Part shown: in pieces, positions 25,603 through 34,413 of the stretch
How positions within the stretch are numbered: position 1 is the stretch's first letter
Layout: every line of letters begins with the position of its first letter
From: a virus
DNA length: 42,111 nucleotides
IMG/VR virus record: IMGVR_UViG_3300017763_000044
Span: 1 to 42,111 of that record
Direction: 5' to 3' (one strand)
Notes under the pieces: model-generated
Told to the model about the DNA's origin: nothing
The model's database searches: none
What the model saw: the letters and a program-made list of their open reading frames with translations, nothing else
Made by a program: the position numbers and the translations under genes

Positions 25603-27492
25603 TCAGCTAGGAAGAGTTAATTCATCAGAGAAGTTTTGTATAAGCAAGTGACGAGCAGGTACGTCCATCATGGTTGTCCATGTGGTGGAGCGTAAGCTGT
25701 ACTCGGTGTTCTTGTGAGCCATCCGGCACTTGTATCTTTCTTGAGTCTCAGGATGTGGTTGCTTACGGGTTACTGCGTTAGTACCTGCAATTCCAATCTT
25801 GATGTCCGACCAATCAATAAACCAAAGTGCACGCGCTGCTTTTTGTGCTTTAGCTTGACCAGCTGCATCACCATGAACTGCAGTAGTGGAGCGAGAGCCA
25901 TTAGCATTATAAAGCATTCCTCCGTCTGCAGCACCACCTGAAAAGAACTTTCCGCTCACATTTAACAGATCATCAAAGTAAGGGTCATGGAAAACTGCAA
26001 GCTGACAGCCAACTTCAGGAAGATCATACAATGCATAGTTGAAAAGAATAATTCCGTCATGCTTGATGGTCTGATTCAACTGCATGTTACGATGAAACTC
26101 AAAGCCATACTTGGATTTGTAATAAGCAGCCATTTTCTCGTAAAAGAGATTGTAGGTAAAACGATCGGTCATTACGTCGATAACTCCAACATTCGATCCA
26201 TCTTGCTCCCGGTTTCTCTTGAGGTAGTAAATGTCTGCCATTAAGGAATCAAGAGAAAGAGCGCCTCCACTCATGTCCTTGACGCGGTTTGCATCCTGTA
26301 GAAGAGATTTAATTCCAAGTGCATTGGATTTGTACTCCAAGGTGCAAGAATCATTTTCCGGATCGGTTACTGCAGGCAATTGCATATAAGTCTCAGGAGT
26401 CTGTTTGTTAGATAACGCTTGGTTATACCAGACAGCACGGTTCCATTGATCTGAAGACGCTTTTGCCGCAATCTTGTTTTGCTCAGCCAAGGGCTGGTAG
26501 ACCATGGATTTAAGATAAGGATTAACTTTGCCAGACATTACTTTGGCAAGTGTTTCCTTGTAAGACTCATCAACTTGACGAGACTCACGAGTTGTTTGCA
26601 ACCAGTTGACTAGCAACTTAACACTTAGGTCAGAAGGTTGATTTTTGCACCATGCTTCGAAGTCATTAACATTATTGGCAATCGTTTGAAGAACTCCAGT
26701 GGCAAGCTGGTAATCTGCTTTACCAGAAAATGAAGCCCAGGTTGTAGCGGTATAACCACTAACTTCTTGACCGTTCGAAATTGTTGGTTGAGCAATATCC
26801 TCACCAACTGGACGAACTGTAACAAGTGCTTTAGAGATTGCATTTGTTACGGGTGCGGATCCAAGAATCTTGTACTGTACTTCAACAACCTTATTTGAGG
26901 TATCTACCCCATTAAGGATAAGGAAACCACCAGGAAGGAAATAGCGCTCAATCGAAGTAATTGAACCGGAAGCCCAATCGGAAGCACCCAAGTTGACGGT
27001 AAGTACACGATCTCCGTCTTCTGCGGCTACCGTTTTATAGGCGTCATCTGTTACGGAATCAGCTGCTGACTTTGCGTTAGCTTCAACTGTAAAGTAATTT
27101 GCATTCATTACAGAGCGCTGACGGCGCTGAACGTAAGGTAAAATCATGGATTGCTCAGCAACATTTACCTTATTAATAAGAGGCTTAATGTTAGTGATGC
27201 TACTATTAAGAAGAGAAACTAAACCTCTTTCCTGAACTCCTAGCATTTGTGCTTCAGCAGAACTTGCTATCACGCGAGCCAAATCAATCTCTTTATTAGA
27301 AAGTCCCTCAAACTCTGCAGGAGTAAGGCCTTTAATCGAAGCATTTGTAAGAGTGCACCCTGTAGTGTCATCTACTTTTACAATTCTTGCTACACCAGGA
27401 CTTCTTTCTAAGCCTGATTGTGTAATTGCCACAGGGTTAGTACCCATGTTGGTTGATTGTGCGGGATCCGGAAGAGATGAGTTTGTTGCCAT
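25603..27492 (-). CDS. Major capsid protein (629 aa)
   Basis: A 629-residue protein preceded by portal and scaffold genes, which is the canonical place for the major capsid protein. It is much longer than a minimal HK97-fold subunit (about 300-350), so extra domains or insertions are expected, perhaps around residues 145-260. The N-terminus is Ser/Thr/Asn-rich, followed by helices (FEGLSNKEIDLARVIASSAEAQML) consistent with an N-arm and spine helix. The 3' part has the mixed beta pattern typical of P-domain and A-domain strands. It has a dedicated promoter and an elaborate structured intergenic region upstream, but no obvious Shine-Dalgarno. Identification is by context, length and abundance-type composition. 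Confidence 0.8.
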   Translation of the reverse strand: MATNSSLPDPAQSTNMGTNPVAITQSGLERSPGVARIVKVDDTTGCTLTNASIKGLTPAEFEGLSNKEIDLARVIASSAEAQMLGVQERGLVSLLNSSITNIKPLINKVNVAEQSMILPYVQRRQRSVMNANYFTVEANAKSAADSVTDDAYKTVAAEDGDRVLTVNLGASDWASGSITSIERYFLPGGFLILNGVDTSNKVVEVQYKILGSAPVTNAISKALVTVRPVGEDIAQPTISNGQEVSGYTATTWASFSGKADYQLATGVLQTIANNVNDFEAWCKNQPSDLSVKLLVNWLQTTRESRQVDESYKETLAKVMSGKVNPYLKSMVYQPLAEQNKIAAKASSDQWNRAVWYNQALSNKQTPETYMQLPAVTDPENDSCTLEYKSNALGIKSLLQDANRVKDMSGGALSLDSLMADIYYLKRNREQDGSNVGVIDVMTDRFTYNLFYEKMAAYYKSKYGFEFHRNMQLNQTIKHDGIILFNYALYDLPEVGCQLAVFHDPYFDDLLNVSGKFFSGGAADGGMLYNANGSRSTTAVHGDAAGQAKAQKAARALWFIDWSDIKIGIAGTNAVTRKQPHPETQERYKCRMAHKNTEYSLRSTTWTTMMDVPARHLLIQNFSDELTLPS

Positions 27493-27514
27493 AATATTAT
27501 AGATTAGTTGTTAT

Positions 27515-27543
27515 TGATAAATTCGTGTTACAACTAATAATAG
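27515..27543 (-). promoter_or_regulatory. Late promoter D (before capsid gene), weak -35
   Basis: On the minus strand: GTAACAC (27525-27531) lies 4 nt from a possible -10 TTATCA (27515-27520). The -35 position at 17-nt spacing reads CTATTA (27538-27543), which is poor. A second TATAAT (27496-27501) ends 3 nt before the ATG. The heptamer plus GAATTTAT context is shared with promoter G. A weak -35 would suit activator dependence. Confidence 0.45.
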
Positions 27544-27547
27544 CATG

Positions 27548-27657
27548 AGGGCATGCCCTACTCCGAAATCCGGAAGAAATAGTGCGATATTTCTAATTTA
27601 CCGCACTTAAGCTATATTTTTACAGGTTTCCTAAAACCTGTTTTCGGATACGAAAAC
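27548..27657. other. Cluster of five inverted repeats between scaffold and capsid genes
   Basis: Five inverted repeats fill the gap. They are a 12-bp palindrome AGGGCATGCCCT (27548-27559), TCCG/CGGA (27562-27574), AGTGCG/CGCACT (27581-27607) and two perfect 7-bp-stem hairpins with 4-nt loops, CAGGTTT/AAACCTG (27623-27640) and GTTTTCG/CGAAAAC (27640-27657). The last two share one base, and the final hairpin reaches the scaffold stop codon. On the transcript strand there is no strong U-run, so this is not a textbook terminator. RNA processing or stability, attenuation, or a protein-binding region are options. Confidence 0.75.
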
Positions 27658-29013
27658 CTAATCGATTCCGAGAACATTCAGCATGGCATTAGATTGCCCT
27701 TTTGCCTTGGGCTCAGTAATAGCTCCCTGACGAGGAGTTGTGTTTACCGAAGGGGGGGAAGGTGCTGGGGCAGGTGTCGGAGCGGGTGCTGGAGCGGGTG
27801 CCGGCTGTTCTTGCCTGACATACCCTGACTTTTGTAATATTGCTTGTTGCTGTGCGAGAGATCCGTGCACCTCTTCTTGTACTCTTAATGCCAGTATCTT
27901 AAGAATATCATCGTCACTCCAAGTGTAATACTGTGACCTTTGATTTTCAGGGAGAGCATAATATCTTTCCCTTCGCATAAACATCTTTCCTTCTTGCTCG
28001 GTCTGCCCTGATTGAATGTACCCCTCCTGTTCCACATTAACCCAATCAAGCAACTCCTTGTGTACGGGATTATTCATATCCAAGTCCACGGTATTAAGGA
28101 ATATACCCGTTAAAGTATCCCCGTAAGACAGTAACTTCCGTGTTCCCTTTTCAAGAATGCCGTATTCAAGGGGTCTCTCTTTTGCAAACTCTGCTATCGC
28201 TGCATCGCCACCTTTTTCAAACTTCTCTCTAAATTCTTCAGGGATGATAACCTTTTGGGCCATATTCCTGAATTGTGCCTGAGCTTGCCCGACGACTGGT
28301 TGCATCTTAGCACGATCAAGCTCGCGCTTAATTGCGGCAGTTTTAGGCTCAAGTTCCTGTCTAACCTCGCGCTTAGCTTCTTCTACCCACATCTTTCGCT
28401 CTATCTTCTTGGCTTCCGTTGAGCTTAATTTAGGCCTGTTTCTTTCGATGAAAGTTGCGTACTCTTCATCGGTCGCCGGATTAAAATGCGGGTCATCGTC
28501 TACTTTTTTATCAAGGTATGCTTTTGATTTCGTAAAGTAGTCTTTGAATTTAGTGTCATACCCCTTGTACTGCTCCCCCATGTTTTTTGAGGCGTACTTG
28601 GCAATATCGTACACTTCCCTTTCTTCAGGCATAAGACCTTCGGCAAATTCATCCACCTCCTCTGCTTCCTCTTGAAAGTTAAACGCGGGTTGATTTTTTA
28701 CCGCATCTGGTACATCAGGATCGACGACTTTTCTGAGTTTTTTCTTTTTAGGCTCAGTTTTCTCTGGCGCAGCTGGCTCTACTGATTCCTCTTTCGTCTG
28801 TGCTTGTGGAGGAGTTTCGACCTCTTCAGGTTCCTCCATGTTAATTGCTTCGTCCAGGGTTCTTGGTATTTCCTTAGGCTCCTCTACAACTTCTTCCGTT
28901 TGTTCCTGTCCTTCACCTATTTCAAATAATGTTTTAAATAACGGATTATCCTGAGGTGCCTCCTGTTCGGGGGCGGCTTGAACTTCTTCGTTTTGGACTT
29001 CTTGTTCGCTCAT
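27658..29013 (-). CDS. Scaffold / capsid assembly protein (451 aa)
   Basis: A 451-residue protein between portal and major capsid genes. The first 130 residues are strongly acidic, Glu/Gln/Pro-rich and probably disordered. Residues 125-350 are charged helices with a coiled-coil tendency (YASKNMGEQYKGYDTKFKDY..., KREVRQELEPKTAAIKREL). Residues about 395-425 are an Ala/Pro tract (APAPAPAPTPAP). The final 20 residues form a short basic/hydrophobic end that in scaffolds binds capsid. Composition, length and position all fit a podovirus scaffold. The start overlaps the portal stop by 4 nt. No protease is encoded nearby, so the scaffold is probably released intact. Confidence 0.82.
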   Translation of the reverse strand: MSEQEVQNEEVQAAPEQEAPQDNPLFKTLFEIGEGQEQTEEVVEEPKEIPRTLDEAINMEEPEEVETPPQAQTKEESVEPAAPEKTEPKKKKLRKVVDPDVPDAVKNQPAFNFQEEAEEVDEFAEGLMPEEREVYDIAKYASKNMGEQYKGYDTKFKDYFTKSKAYLDKKVDDDPHFNPATDEEYATFIERNRPKLSSTEAKKIERKMWVEEAKREVRQELEPKTAAIKRELDRAKMQPVVGQAQAQFRNMAQKVIIPEEFREKFEKGGDAAIAEFAKERPLEYGILEKGTRKLLSYGDTLTGIFLNTVDLDMNNPVHKELLDWVNVEQEGYIQSGQTEQEGKMFMRRERYYALPENQRSQYYTWSDDDILKILALRVQEEVHGSLAQQQAILQKSGYVRQEQPAPAPAPAPTPAPAPSPPSVNTTPRQGAITEPKAKGQSNAMLNVLGID

Positions 29014-31289
29014 AACTGTACTTGTTGCTGGGGTGATGTCTGTGCTGATTGTTCGGGTTGAGGCTGAGGTTGACCGCTTGCGCCCGGCGCTACCTCACCC
29101 TGAGAAAGGTTTTGTTGTGGTTGCATTTGTTGCATTATTCCCTGAATGGCTTCTACTACCTGGGGCCACTGTTCTTTGAGTTTTGAGATAAATTGATCAT
29201 TACCAACATTCGCCATCTCTTGCTCTTTATCCATTTCGTCGGTTTCGAGTCTCAGGTCGTGTGCTCCAGATAATCTAAAGATTTCATTAAACATATTAAA
29301 TGTCCTGTCCCTGCCTAATGCCTGAGCCATGTCAGGAACTTGCAGTACTTGCATCACGAGTTGTCCAAGAACTTGCGCGGACTGCGTGTCTCTTGCTCTT
29401 TCCGCGCCATCTCTAGCTCCGAATAAATACTCATATATAAGGTTTTGCGGTTTTCCTATGATGTTTCGACTTGTCAGTCTTTCCTCCCCTGAAGTTTCTA
29501 CCTCAAATCCTGCATCCCTAATTATTTGCTCAGAATACCTGCCTTTTACTGGCACCACGAATTTGTCCGTAGAGCAAGTTACTAGGTGCTCATATAGAAC
29601 TTTTTTCATTGCCGACCTCATGTCATCCACACCTTCCGATATGAAAGAATATATACTGTTTGTCGTGTTGGCTATCTCTGACACCTCGGTGGCAGATATT
29701 TCTCGAGGAGCGGGTTGACCTAGCTCTTGGGGAGATAGAATCAACATCCGCTCCACGAGGTTAAGCAATTGGAGGATTGCTTGTATGGACTGATTTACAC
29801 CAGCAGAAAGTTCTTTTTGCACATCTACTACCTTTATGAAATCTTTTGAATTAATTCCAAGGTCAGCGGCTTTTTGACCCGAGTAGAATAACGCTTTGGG
29901 CTTTGCGTAGAAAGTATCCTCGGCTAACGAGTTTTTAATGTACTCCTTAACATCGTCATCTAAGGCATCTTGGTCTATGGCGAATATCTTAAACATGCTC
30001 ATTTTCATGTGCTCAAGCATTGAACTAAGTATGTTAGTCAACTGATCCTGGTATGGCATGATTTCGTGAGCTACTGATATATTCGCCATGCGATCATCAT
30101 TCTCGTTTATGCCACCATATACCGCTGGAAGTGATGGAAGGTATTCTGCGTACACCACCGTTTGATCTGATGCTACTGTAAACTTGAGCCATACATCGTG
30201 CGGGTAGTCGCCCAAGCCATCTCTTTTAGGATTAACCCTCATGCACATTTGCGTAACAAACATTCCTTTGTCGCTATCTTCCGCAGCATAAAGTCCGGTT
30301 TGTGCGGTGCGGTCATTTCGCATTGAAAAAGTATCACTAACTTTTGGAAATACAATGTCGTCATTAAAGTAATATCCAAAGAAATCACTATGGGCACTAT
30401 ACAAAGAGGATAGACTGTTTGTAACACTAACATCCTCCGTGTTCCATGTAGATGGATTATTGTAAATATCTCCGTACTTCACGATGTCCCAAAATCCAAT
30501 CCAGTCGGGTCCGTGATTGTTATTTATATCGTGCAATGGTTTTGATCCGTCGTACACAACTCTTGTCGGGTGGGGAGTAACAAACTTTACGCCTGATTTT
30601 TCCACTTCGGACTCCATTGCGTCTTCTCCCGTAATGTCATCAGTTGACATTCTCCATTGCACCTCTTCTGTCCAGGATGCGGAGGGAAATGCAACTGAAT
30701 GTCCATACATAAACATTTGCCTGATAATTTGCTCAAACTGATGCCTGTACCCAAACTGATCCACCATCATCTCTACCCTTTGGGAGAGAATATCACCGCG
30801 GAGTTTATCGGCCAATGCAGTGCTTCTTGGCTCGTATTTATAATACGGGTATAGATTGGAAAACCGATGCACTTGCGCGGCTACCCTTCGAGTTACATAA
30901 GACCTGATTAAATTAATTGATACCTCATAAAGGCGTAATGCATTAACGCTCTTTAGTTGCCCTTCGTCATCATACTCGCAAAATTTGTTAGCTACATCTA
31001 AGTCTTCGAGTTTATCATGACAATCCTCAATGGATATTTTCCCTTGTGCATACTGTAATAACGGAATGGTCGATTTATTAATCGGCAATGAGTCCCATGC
31101 CATATCCACACTCATGTAAAGCTTGGCATGACTTATAGAAGACCTTACTCCCTCAAGTATCCTTGACTGAATTAGGTCCTCAAATCGATTGCGAATTTCG
31201 TAGTCAGCCTGATCCTCTTTAGCGGTAAATATTTCGCGAAGGCGCTCCGTGGTGCATCCGTATTTTTTTAATATGTCTAGGTTAACCAT
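29010..31289 (-). CDS. Portal protein (759 aa)
   Basis: A 759-residue protein in the slot between TerL and scaffold. Residues about 125-215 (ALRLYEVSINLIRSYVTRRVAAQVHRF...RVEMMVDQFGYRHQFEQIIRQMFMYGHSVAFPSASW) resemble the N-terminal wing and core of podovirus portals. Further helices follow (VAHEIMPYQDQLTNILSSMLEHMKMSMFKIFAIDQ at about 405-440), a region typical of portal stem and crown. The last 70 residues are Gln/Pro-rich and disordered. Length is in the large-podovirus portal range. The dodecameric ring would be the DNA entry channel, binding TerL on the outside and the adaptor after packaging. No alternative is plausible. Confidence 0.88.
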   Translation of the reverse strand: MVNLDILKKYGCTTERLREIFTAKEDQADYEIRNRFEDLIQSRILEGVRSSISHAKLYMSVDMAWDSLPINKSTIPLLQYAQGKISIEDCHDKLEDLDVANKFCEYDDEGQLKSVNALRLYEVSINLIRSYVTRRVAAQVHRFSNLYPYYKYEPRSTALADKLRGDILSQRVEMMVDQFGYRHQFEQIIRQMFMYGHSVAFPSASWTEEVQWRMSTDDITGEDAMESEVEKSGVKFVTPHPTRVVYDGSKPLHDINNNHGPDWIGFWDIVKYGDIYNNPSTWNTEDVSVTNSLSSLYSAHSDFFGYYFNDDIVFPKVSDTFSMRNDRTAQTGLYAAEDSDKGMFVTQMCMRVNPKRDGLGDYPHDVWLKFTVASDQTVVYAEYLPSLPAVYGGINENDDRMANISVAHEIMPYQDQLTNILSSMLEHMKMSMFKIFAIDQDALDDDVKEYIKNSLAEDTFYAKPKALFYSGQKAADLGINSKDFIKVVDVQKELSAGVNQSIQAILQLLNLVERMLILSPQELGQPAPREISATEVSEIANTTNSIYSFISEGVDDMRSAMKKVLYEHLVTCSTDKFVVPVKGRYSEQIIRDAGFEVETSGEERLTSRNIIGKPQNLIYEYLFGARDGAERARDTQSAQVLGQLVMQVLQVPDMAQALGRDRTFNMFNEIFRLSGAHDLRLETDEMDKEQEMANVGNDQFISKLKEQWPQVVEAIQGIMQQMQPQQNLSQGEVAPGASGQPQPQPEQSAQTSPQQQVQL

Positions 31290-31290
31290 T

Positions 31291-31548
31291 TTAAGTAAAT
31301 TTAAATATGTTTGATATGGTGTCTTTCGTAAATTCGCTCATGTATCTATGTTCAATAATTGACAACAGTAAGCAAAGAGGACCAGGGAAGTGTTTTGGTT
31401 TTAACAAAATCTTTGTAAACTCGGCGTGTGGCATGCACAATAAGCTGGCAAGTTCGCCGTAATTCATGCGAAGAAATCCGCACAATCGATCTACTCTCGC
31501 TTTGTTCCATTTCTTTTTTACACCAATGCGCTCATAGTGAGCATCCAT
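31291..31548 (-). CDS. Small protein with HTH-like region (85 aa), unknown
   Basis: The frame is open from ATG 31650, but the ATG at 31548 is the more conservative start. The longer reading would overlap the acidic gene by 71 nt, and its extra N-terminus is merely the other-frame translation of that gene's acidic tail. From 31548 the protein is helical and contains MNYGELASLLCMPHAEFTKILLKPKHFPG, which looks like a helix-turn-helix core of the XRE/Cro type (about residues 29-57), and it ends in a hydrophobic helix. It could be a regulator carried in the head operon, but the DNA-binding call is tentative. The stop is 1 nt before the portal gene. Confidence 0.5.
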   Translation of the reverse strand: MDAHYERIGVKKKWNKARVDRLCGFLRMNYGELASLLCMPHAEFTKILLKPKHFPGPLCLLLSIIEHRYMSEFTKDTISNIFKFT

Positions 31549-31579
31549 TGTAATTGATGCAGAAGTAGCATACTGTGAA

Positions 31580-31831
31580 TCACCCGGAGCTTTCTTCGCT
31601 CTCGGAATCTTCTTCGCTTGTATCGTCTTCGCTTGTATCTTCTTCCGCATCTCCAGTTATTGTAATTCCCTCTTTATCCTCAAAAGATCCGGTAAATCTA
31701 TTTTCAGACAACTCCTTGACCTGAAAAGAGGCGCTAATCTTAACCACATCCCCAACTGAGACATCATCAAGCATTTCAGCAATATCCGGATATGTTTTAA
31801 GATCTAAGTTTAATATTGATTCCATGTTCAT
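31580..31831 (-). CDS. Small acidic protein (83 aa)
   Basis: An 83-residue protein. Residues 1-60 are a small beta/alpha unit (DLKTYPDIAEMLDDVSVGDVVKISASFQVKELSENRFTGSFEDKEGITITG), which could be an OB- or SH3-like barrel. Residues 61-83 are an almost pure Asp/Glu/Ser tail (EDTSEDDTSEEDSES). DNA-mimic or chaperone-like roles are possible but unproven. It opens the portal-scaffold transcription unit behind promoter E, whose predicted +1 falls on its ATG. ATG 31825 is an alternative start. In head operons, small acidic proteins can be assembly cofactors. No family is recognised. Confidence 0.7.
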   Translation of the reverse strand: MNMESILNLDLKTYPDIAEMLDDVSVGDVVKISASFQVKELSENRFTGSFEDKEGITITGDAEEDTSEDDTSEEDSESEESSG

Positions 31832-31836
31832 TCCGT

Positions 31837-31865
31837 AACTTATGTTTTCGTGTTAACAAAATCAA
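31837..31865 (-). promoter_or_regulatory. Late promoter E (before acidic/portal unit)
   Basis: On the minus strand: -35 TTGATT (31860-31865), 17-nt spacer, -10 TAAGTT (31837-31842). The related heptamer TTAACAC (31850-31856) is in the spacer, here 7 nt from the -10. The -10 ends 5 nt before the ATG at 31831. The -35 overlaps the TerL stop codon region. Confidence 0.5.
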
Positions 31866-33394
31866 GCACCAATATCCATGATTTCAGTTTTAACATCTAC
31901 CTTGCTACTTGTAAAAGATGCGTCTTCCTGGAGAAAGACATAAGACATAGCGTCAAACGGGTGAACATAGACGCTTCTTTTCGGCTTGAAAGAAGCGCTT
32001 GGGTCATAAGTTTTGCCCTGTTTCTCGGAAACTAGATTTTGAAACATTTTAATAATTGCAGTGCATTGTGACGAAACTAGAAACTGATCATTTTGTAATT
32101 TTGCAATAGTCAACCTAACCCGTGCCTCTACTGATCCGTTAAATTTTGGTGCCGATTTCATTCGTATTGGTGGCAACCCAAACGTATCCGCCTTGTCTCT
32201 TGATATTTCCTCGATGTCCCTGACATCGTAAGATCCAGTTTTAGCACGAAATTGATTAAAAGCTGAGTTATCGGAGATATGTATATACTTAAACACATGT
32301 TCACACTTCCTGTTCCAGTAGGACATTTTTCTCATTACTAGGGGCACAAGAGTTGTGTATGGCAACTTTTTGTTTATCGTCACGAGTTCATCAAACACCG
32401 TCCACACAACCCCATCGGAACCTATAAGTGCCTGCATGAAGATAACTGCATTGTTTACTGATCCTGGGTCCCAACCTACGAGCACGGGAAAGTTTTCGTT
32501 TGGCAAAATACCTGTTTTACTATCACCGCGAATGTGCATCCCCTTGTTAAAGTATGGGCCAAATATCGCATCTCCTGCCGGGCGGTCAACCCATTCACCG
32601 CGAACCATCCTGGCTTCTTCAACCGGATCGGTTTTAACCGCTTCCATAATTCTGTCGTAATAACCAGGTGGTAGGTTTTTTTCGTTTTCGCTAATCGGTA
32701 CATGGTAGACAGAGTAATCGTCATTCCATTTTCCTTTCACGTACGGTTCCTCAAAGAACCTTTTATATACCCAATGGCTCGGTCCATCAGGATTGCATGC
32801 GGCTAAATACTGTTGAGGTCCATCAATACCCTGCCTTCTTCCTAACTGCTGAACAACCGCATTGAAATAATCATCTGTGTCTAGGTTGGTGAGCTCGTCC
32901 ACAAACACCAAGCTTGGCTCAAAGCCCTTGATTCGATCCTTGATAAAGGCACCATAGGGAACAGATATCAGAACCACCCTTGAGTGCCCCCCAAACCTAT
33001 TCGCTATATCTATGTATAAATTCTTTTGCGTATCTTGACGCTCGTCCGTATGCGTAAGACCTATTCCCTCAACCCATTCGGGGAGTATTTCTATCTGTAG
33101 CTTATGCCATACGCCACCGAGAGTTGCTTGCGATCTTACACCAACAATTATCAACGCTAGTGCGTTGAAGTTCTCGTAGCAGTGGCGAACTAATTTATGC
33201 CCACCTAGACTAAAGGTTTTACCTGAGCCCCTCTCTCCGTACGCCAATATATAGTTTGATGCATCGTCAAATATTTTTCTTTGAGTAACTGAAAGGCTTG
33301 GGATCCATGGCTTCGCCTCTGCCTCTGCCTGCTCGTCAACTGGAGCAAACTTCTCTAAGAGAATCTTATGATCAATCTTCTGCTTCTTGCTCAA
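31862..33394 (-). CDS. terL: Terminase large subunit (510 aa)
   Basis: A 510-residue packaging motor with both catalytic halves visible. ATPase: Walker A GERGSGKT (53-60), Walker B LVFVDE (162-167, Asp166/Glu167), coupling motif AACNP (198-202). RNase H-fold nuclease: acidic motif GWDPG (Asp309), ISDNSAF (Asp375) and HPFDAMSY (Asp481), which would hold the two metals for cleaving concatemers. It overlaps TerS by 23 nt. The domain order is standard and nothing is truncated. TerL class, and hence the packaging mode, cannot be told from this alone. Confidence 0.95.
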   Translation of the reverse strand: MSKKQKIDHKILLEKFAPVDEQAEAEAKPWIPSLSVTQRKIFDDASNYILAYGERGSGKTFSLGGHKLVRHCYENFNALALIIVGVRSQATLGGVWHKLQIEILPEWVEGIGLTHTDERQDTQKNLYIDIANRFGGHSRVVLISVPYGAFIKDRIKGFEPSLVFVDELTNLDTDDYFNAVVQQLGRRQGIDGPQQYLAACNPDGPSHWVYKRFFEEPYVKGKWNDDYSVYHVPISENEKNLPPGYYDRIMEAVKTDPVEEARMVRGEWVDRPAGDAIFGPYFNKGMHIRGDSKTGILPNENFPVLVGWDPGSVNNAVIFMQALIGSDGVVWTVFDELVTINKKLPYTTLVPLVMRKMSYWNRKCEHVFKYIHISDNSAFNQFRAKTGSYDVRDIEEISRDKADTFGLPPIRMKSAPKFNGSVEARVRLTIAKLQNDQFLVSSQCTAIIKMFQNLVSEKQGKTYDPSASFKPKRSVYVHPFDAMSYVFLQEDASFTSSKVDVKTEIMDIGA

Positions 33395-34046
33395 TTTTCT
33401 TTTTGTCCTTTAGTGCCTGGAATCCGACTTTTCCTTTTGAATCTCTTTTGTCTTTTTCACTTGCGAGCTTGAGTTGAAATTCTAGTCCCTTTAAGAGTCT
33501 GTCATAAAACTTACCCTGCTGTTCGGTAGCTTGCAAGAAAAGCCTAGTCTGCAATATTCTTTCCTCGGGATCCATTTGGTTATCATCTAAAGCAACTTTC
33601 AATGCCTCGGTAACCTCGAATAGGCTCATGTTTTGCCGAATGTTTACCTTTTGTGTAATGCGTAATGCTTCAGCCATTAACAAGCCTACCGAATCATCAA
33701 AGTCTTCAAATATCTTTAGCTTCTGTACATTATCTTTATTTGTTAAAATGCTTTCTAGTTCGTTATTGAAAATATACCGACTGTTCTTGTCTAGAGCATT
33801 AAGCAGTCTTGTTCCTTTCTCATCATCCTCTTCATGTTGACGCTCCATTAACTCAATGGAGTCCGGCTTTTTTTCCTTAATTCCGCTATCAACCCATATT
33901 GCGTATAACTGGGGATCATGGTAAACTCTTTCTCTGATTTTCTTTGCGGTCGTGCCAAAATGCTCCGCGACAATCGCGTAGTCCCCGTCGTGCTCTTTCA
34001 TGGCCGAAGCCAAGACATCTGTCTTAATCTTGTGCGATCTGGGCAT
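33372..34046 (-). CDS. terS: Terminase small subunit (224 aa)
   Basis: A 224-residue protein immediately upstream of TerL (23-nt overlap). Residues 1-55 include a likely helix-turn-helix (ASAMKEHDGDYAIVAEHFGTTAKKIRERVY), the usual TerS DNA-recognition head. The centre is helical, with a long segment (about 135-205, MSLFEVTEALKVALDD...GKFYDRLLKGLEFQLKLASEKD) fit for the oligomeric ring, and a basic/acidic C-terminal tail (GKVGFQALKDKKKIEQEAED). Context and architecture support TerS, which recognises the pac or cos site and regulates TerL. Its binding site has not been located. Confidence 0.85.
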   Translation of the reverse strand: MPRSHKIKTDVLASAMKEHDGDYAIVAEHFGTTAKKIRERVYHDPQLYAIWVDSGIKEKKPDSIELMERQHEEDDEKGTRLLNALDKNSRYIFNNELESILTNKDNVQKLKIFEDFDDSVGLLMAEALRITQKVNIRQNMSLFEVTEALKVALDDNQMDPEERILQTRLFLQATEQQGKFYDRLLKGLEFQLKLASEKDKRDSKGKVGFQALKDKKKIEQEAED

Positions 34047-34413
34047 CTTGAAGGATTTTTATTAAAGGCACAAAAACGCTTGTCCAATGCGGGCTATTCC
34101 TGAGGAACGCATATGTCCCCTTTCGCGTATATGCGGTAAGTCTATTTCTGTCCGTATAATCAAAAGGATCAAAATTGCATCCTACGCAAAACTTTTTAGC
34201 TTCCCCAACCGAAACATTATCCCACGAGATTAGCTTGGAAATTCTTTTTATAGAATCCAGAGATAAACCTGAGCGAAGAGCAACCTCTTGATTGCTTAAC
34301 GCACAATGCATTCTTTCCCCGCTACGCTCTTTTGCGTAGAGTCTTATAAATACTGGAGGATACTTAGCTAGAATGTCCCATGGGGACCTCTTTCCATTTT
34401 TTTGCATAATCAT
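34024..34413 (-). CDS. HTH-containing protein upstream of TerS (129 aa)
   Basis: Read from ATG 34413, chosen because AAGGG lies 6 nt upstream; a GTG two codons earlier is less likely. Residues about 37-62 (MHCALSNQEVALRSGLSLDSIKRISKL) resemble a helix-turn-helix, and the surrounding residues are basic. Two Cys in KKFCVGCNFDPF could bind metal. The C-terminus (about 85-125) contains RKGTYAFLRNSPHWTSVFVPLIKIL. It overlaps TerS by 23 nt. Possible roles are packaging-site recognition, late-gene regulation or HNH-like accessory function; I cannot choose among them. Its stop lies in the TerS start region, so the two are co-translated. Confidence 0.68.
   Translation of the reverse strand: MIMQKNGKRSPWDILAKYPPVFIRLYAKERSGERMHCALSNQEVALRSGLSLDSIKRISKLISWDNVSVGEAKKFCVGCNFDPFDYTDRNRLTAYTRKGTYAFLRNSPHWTSVFVPLIKILQDAQIAQD

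Noticed and set aside
27740-27928. Gly/Ala-rich plus-strand frame
   Set aside because: It is the complement of the Ala-Pro tract of the scaffold gene; no start signals.
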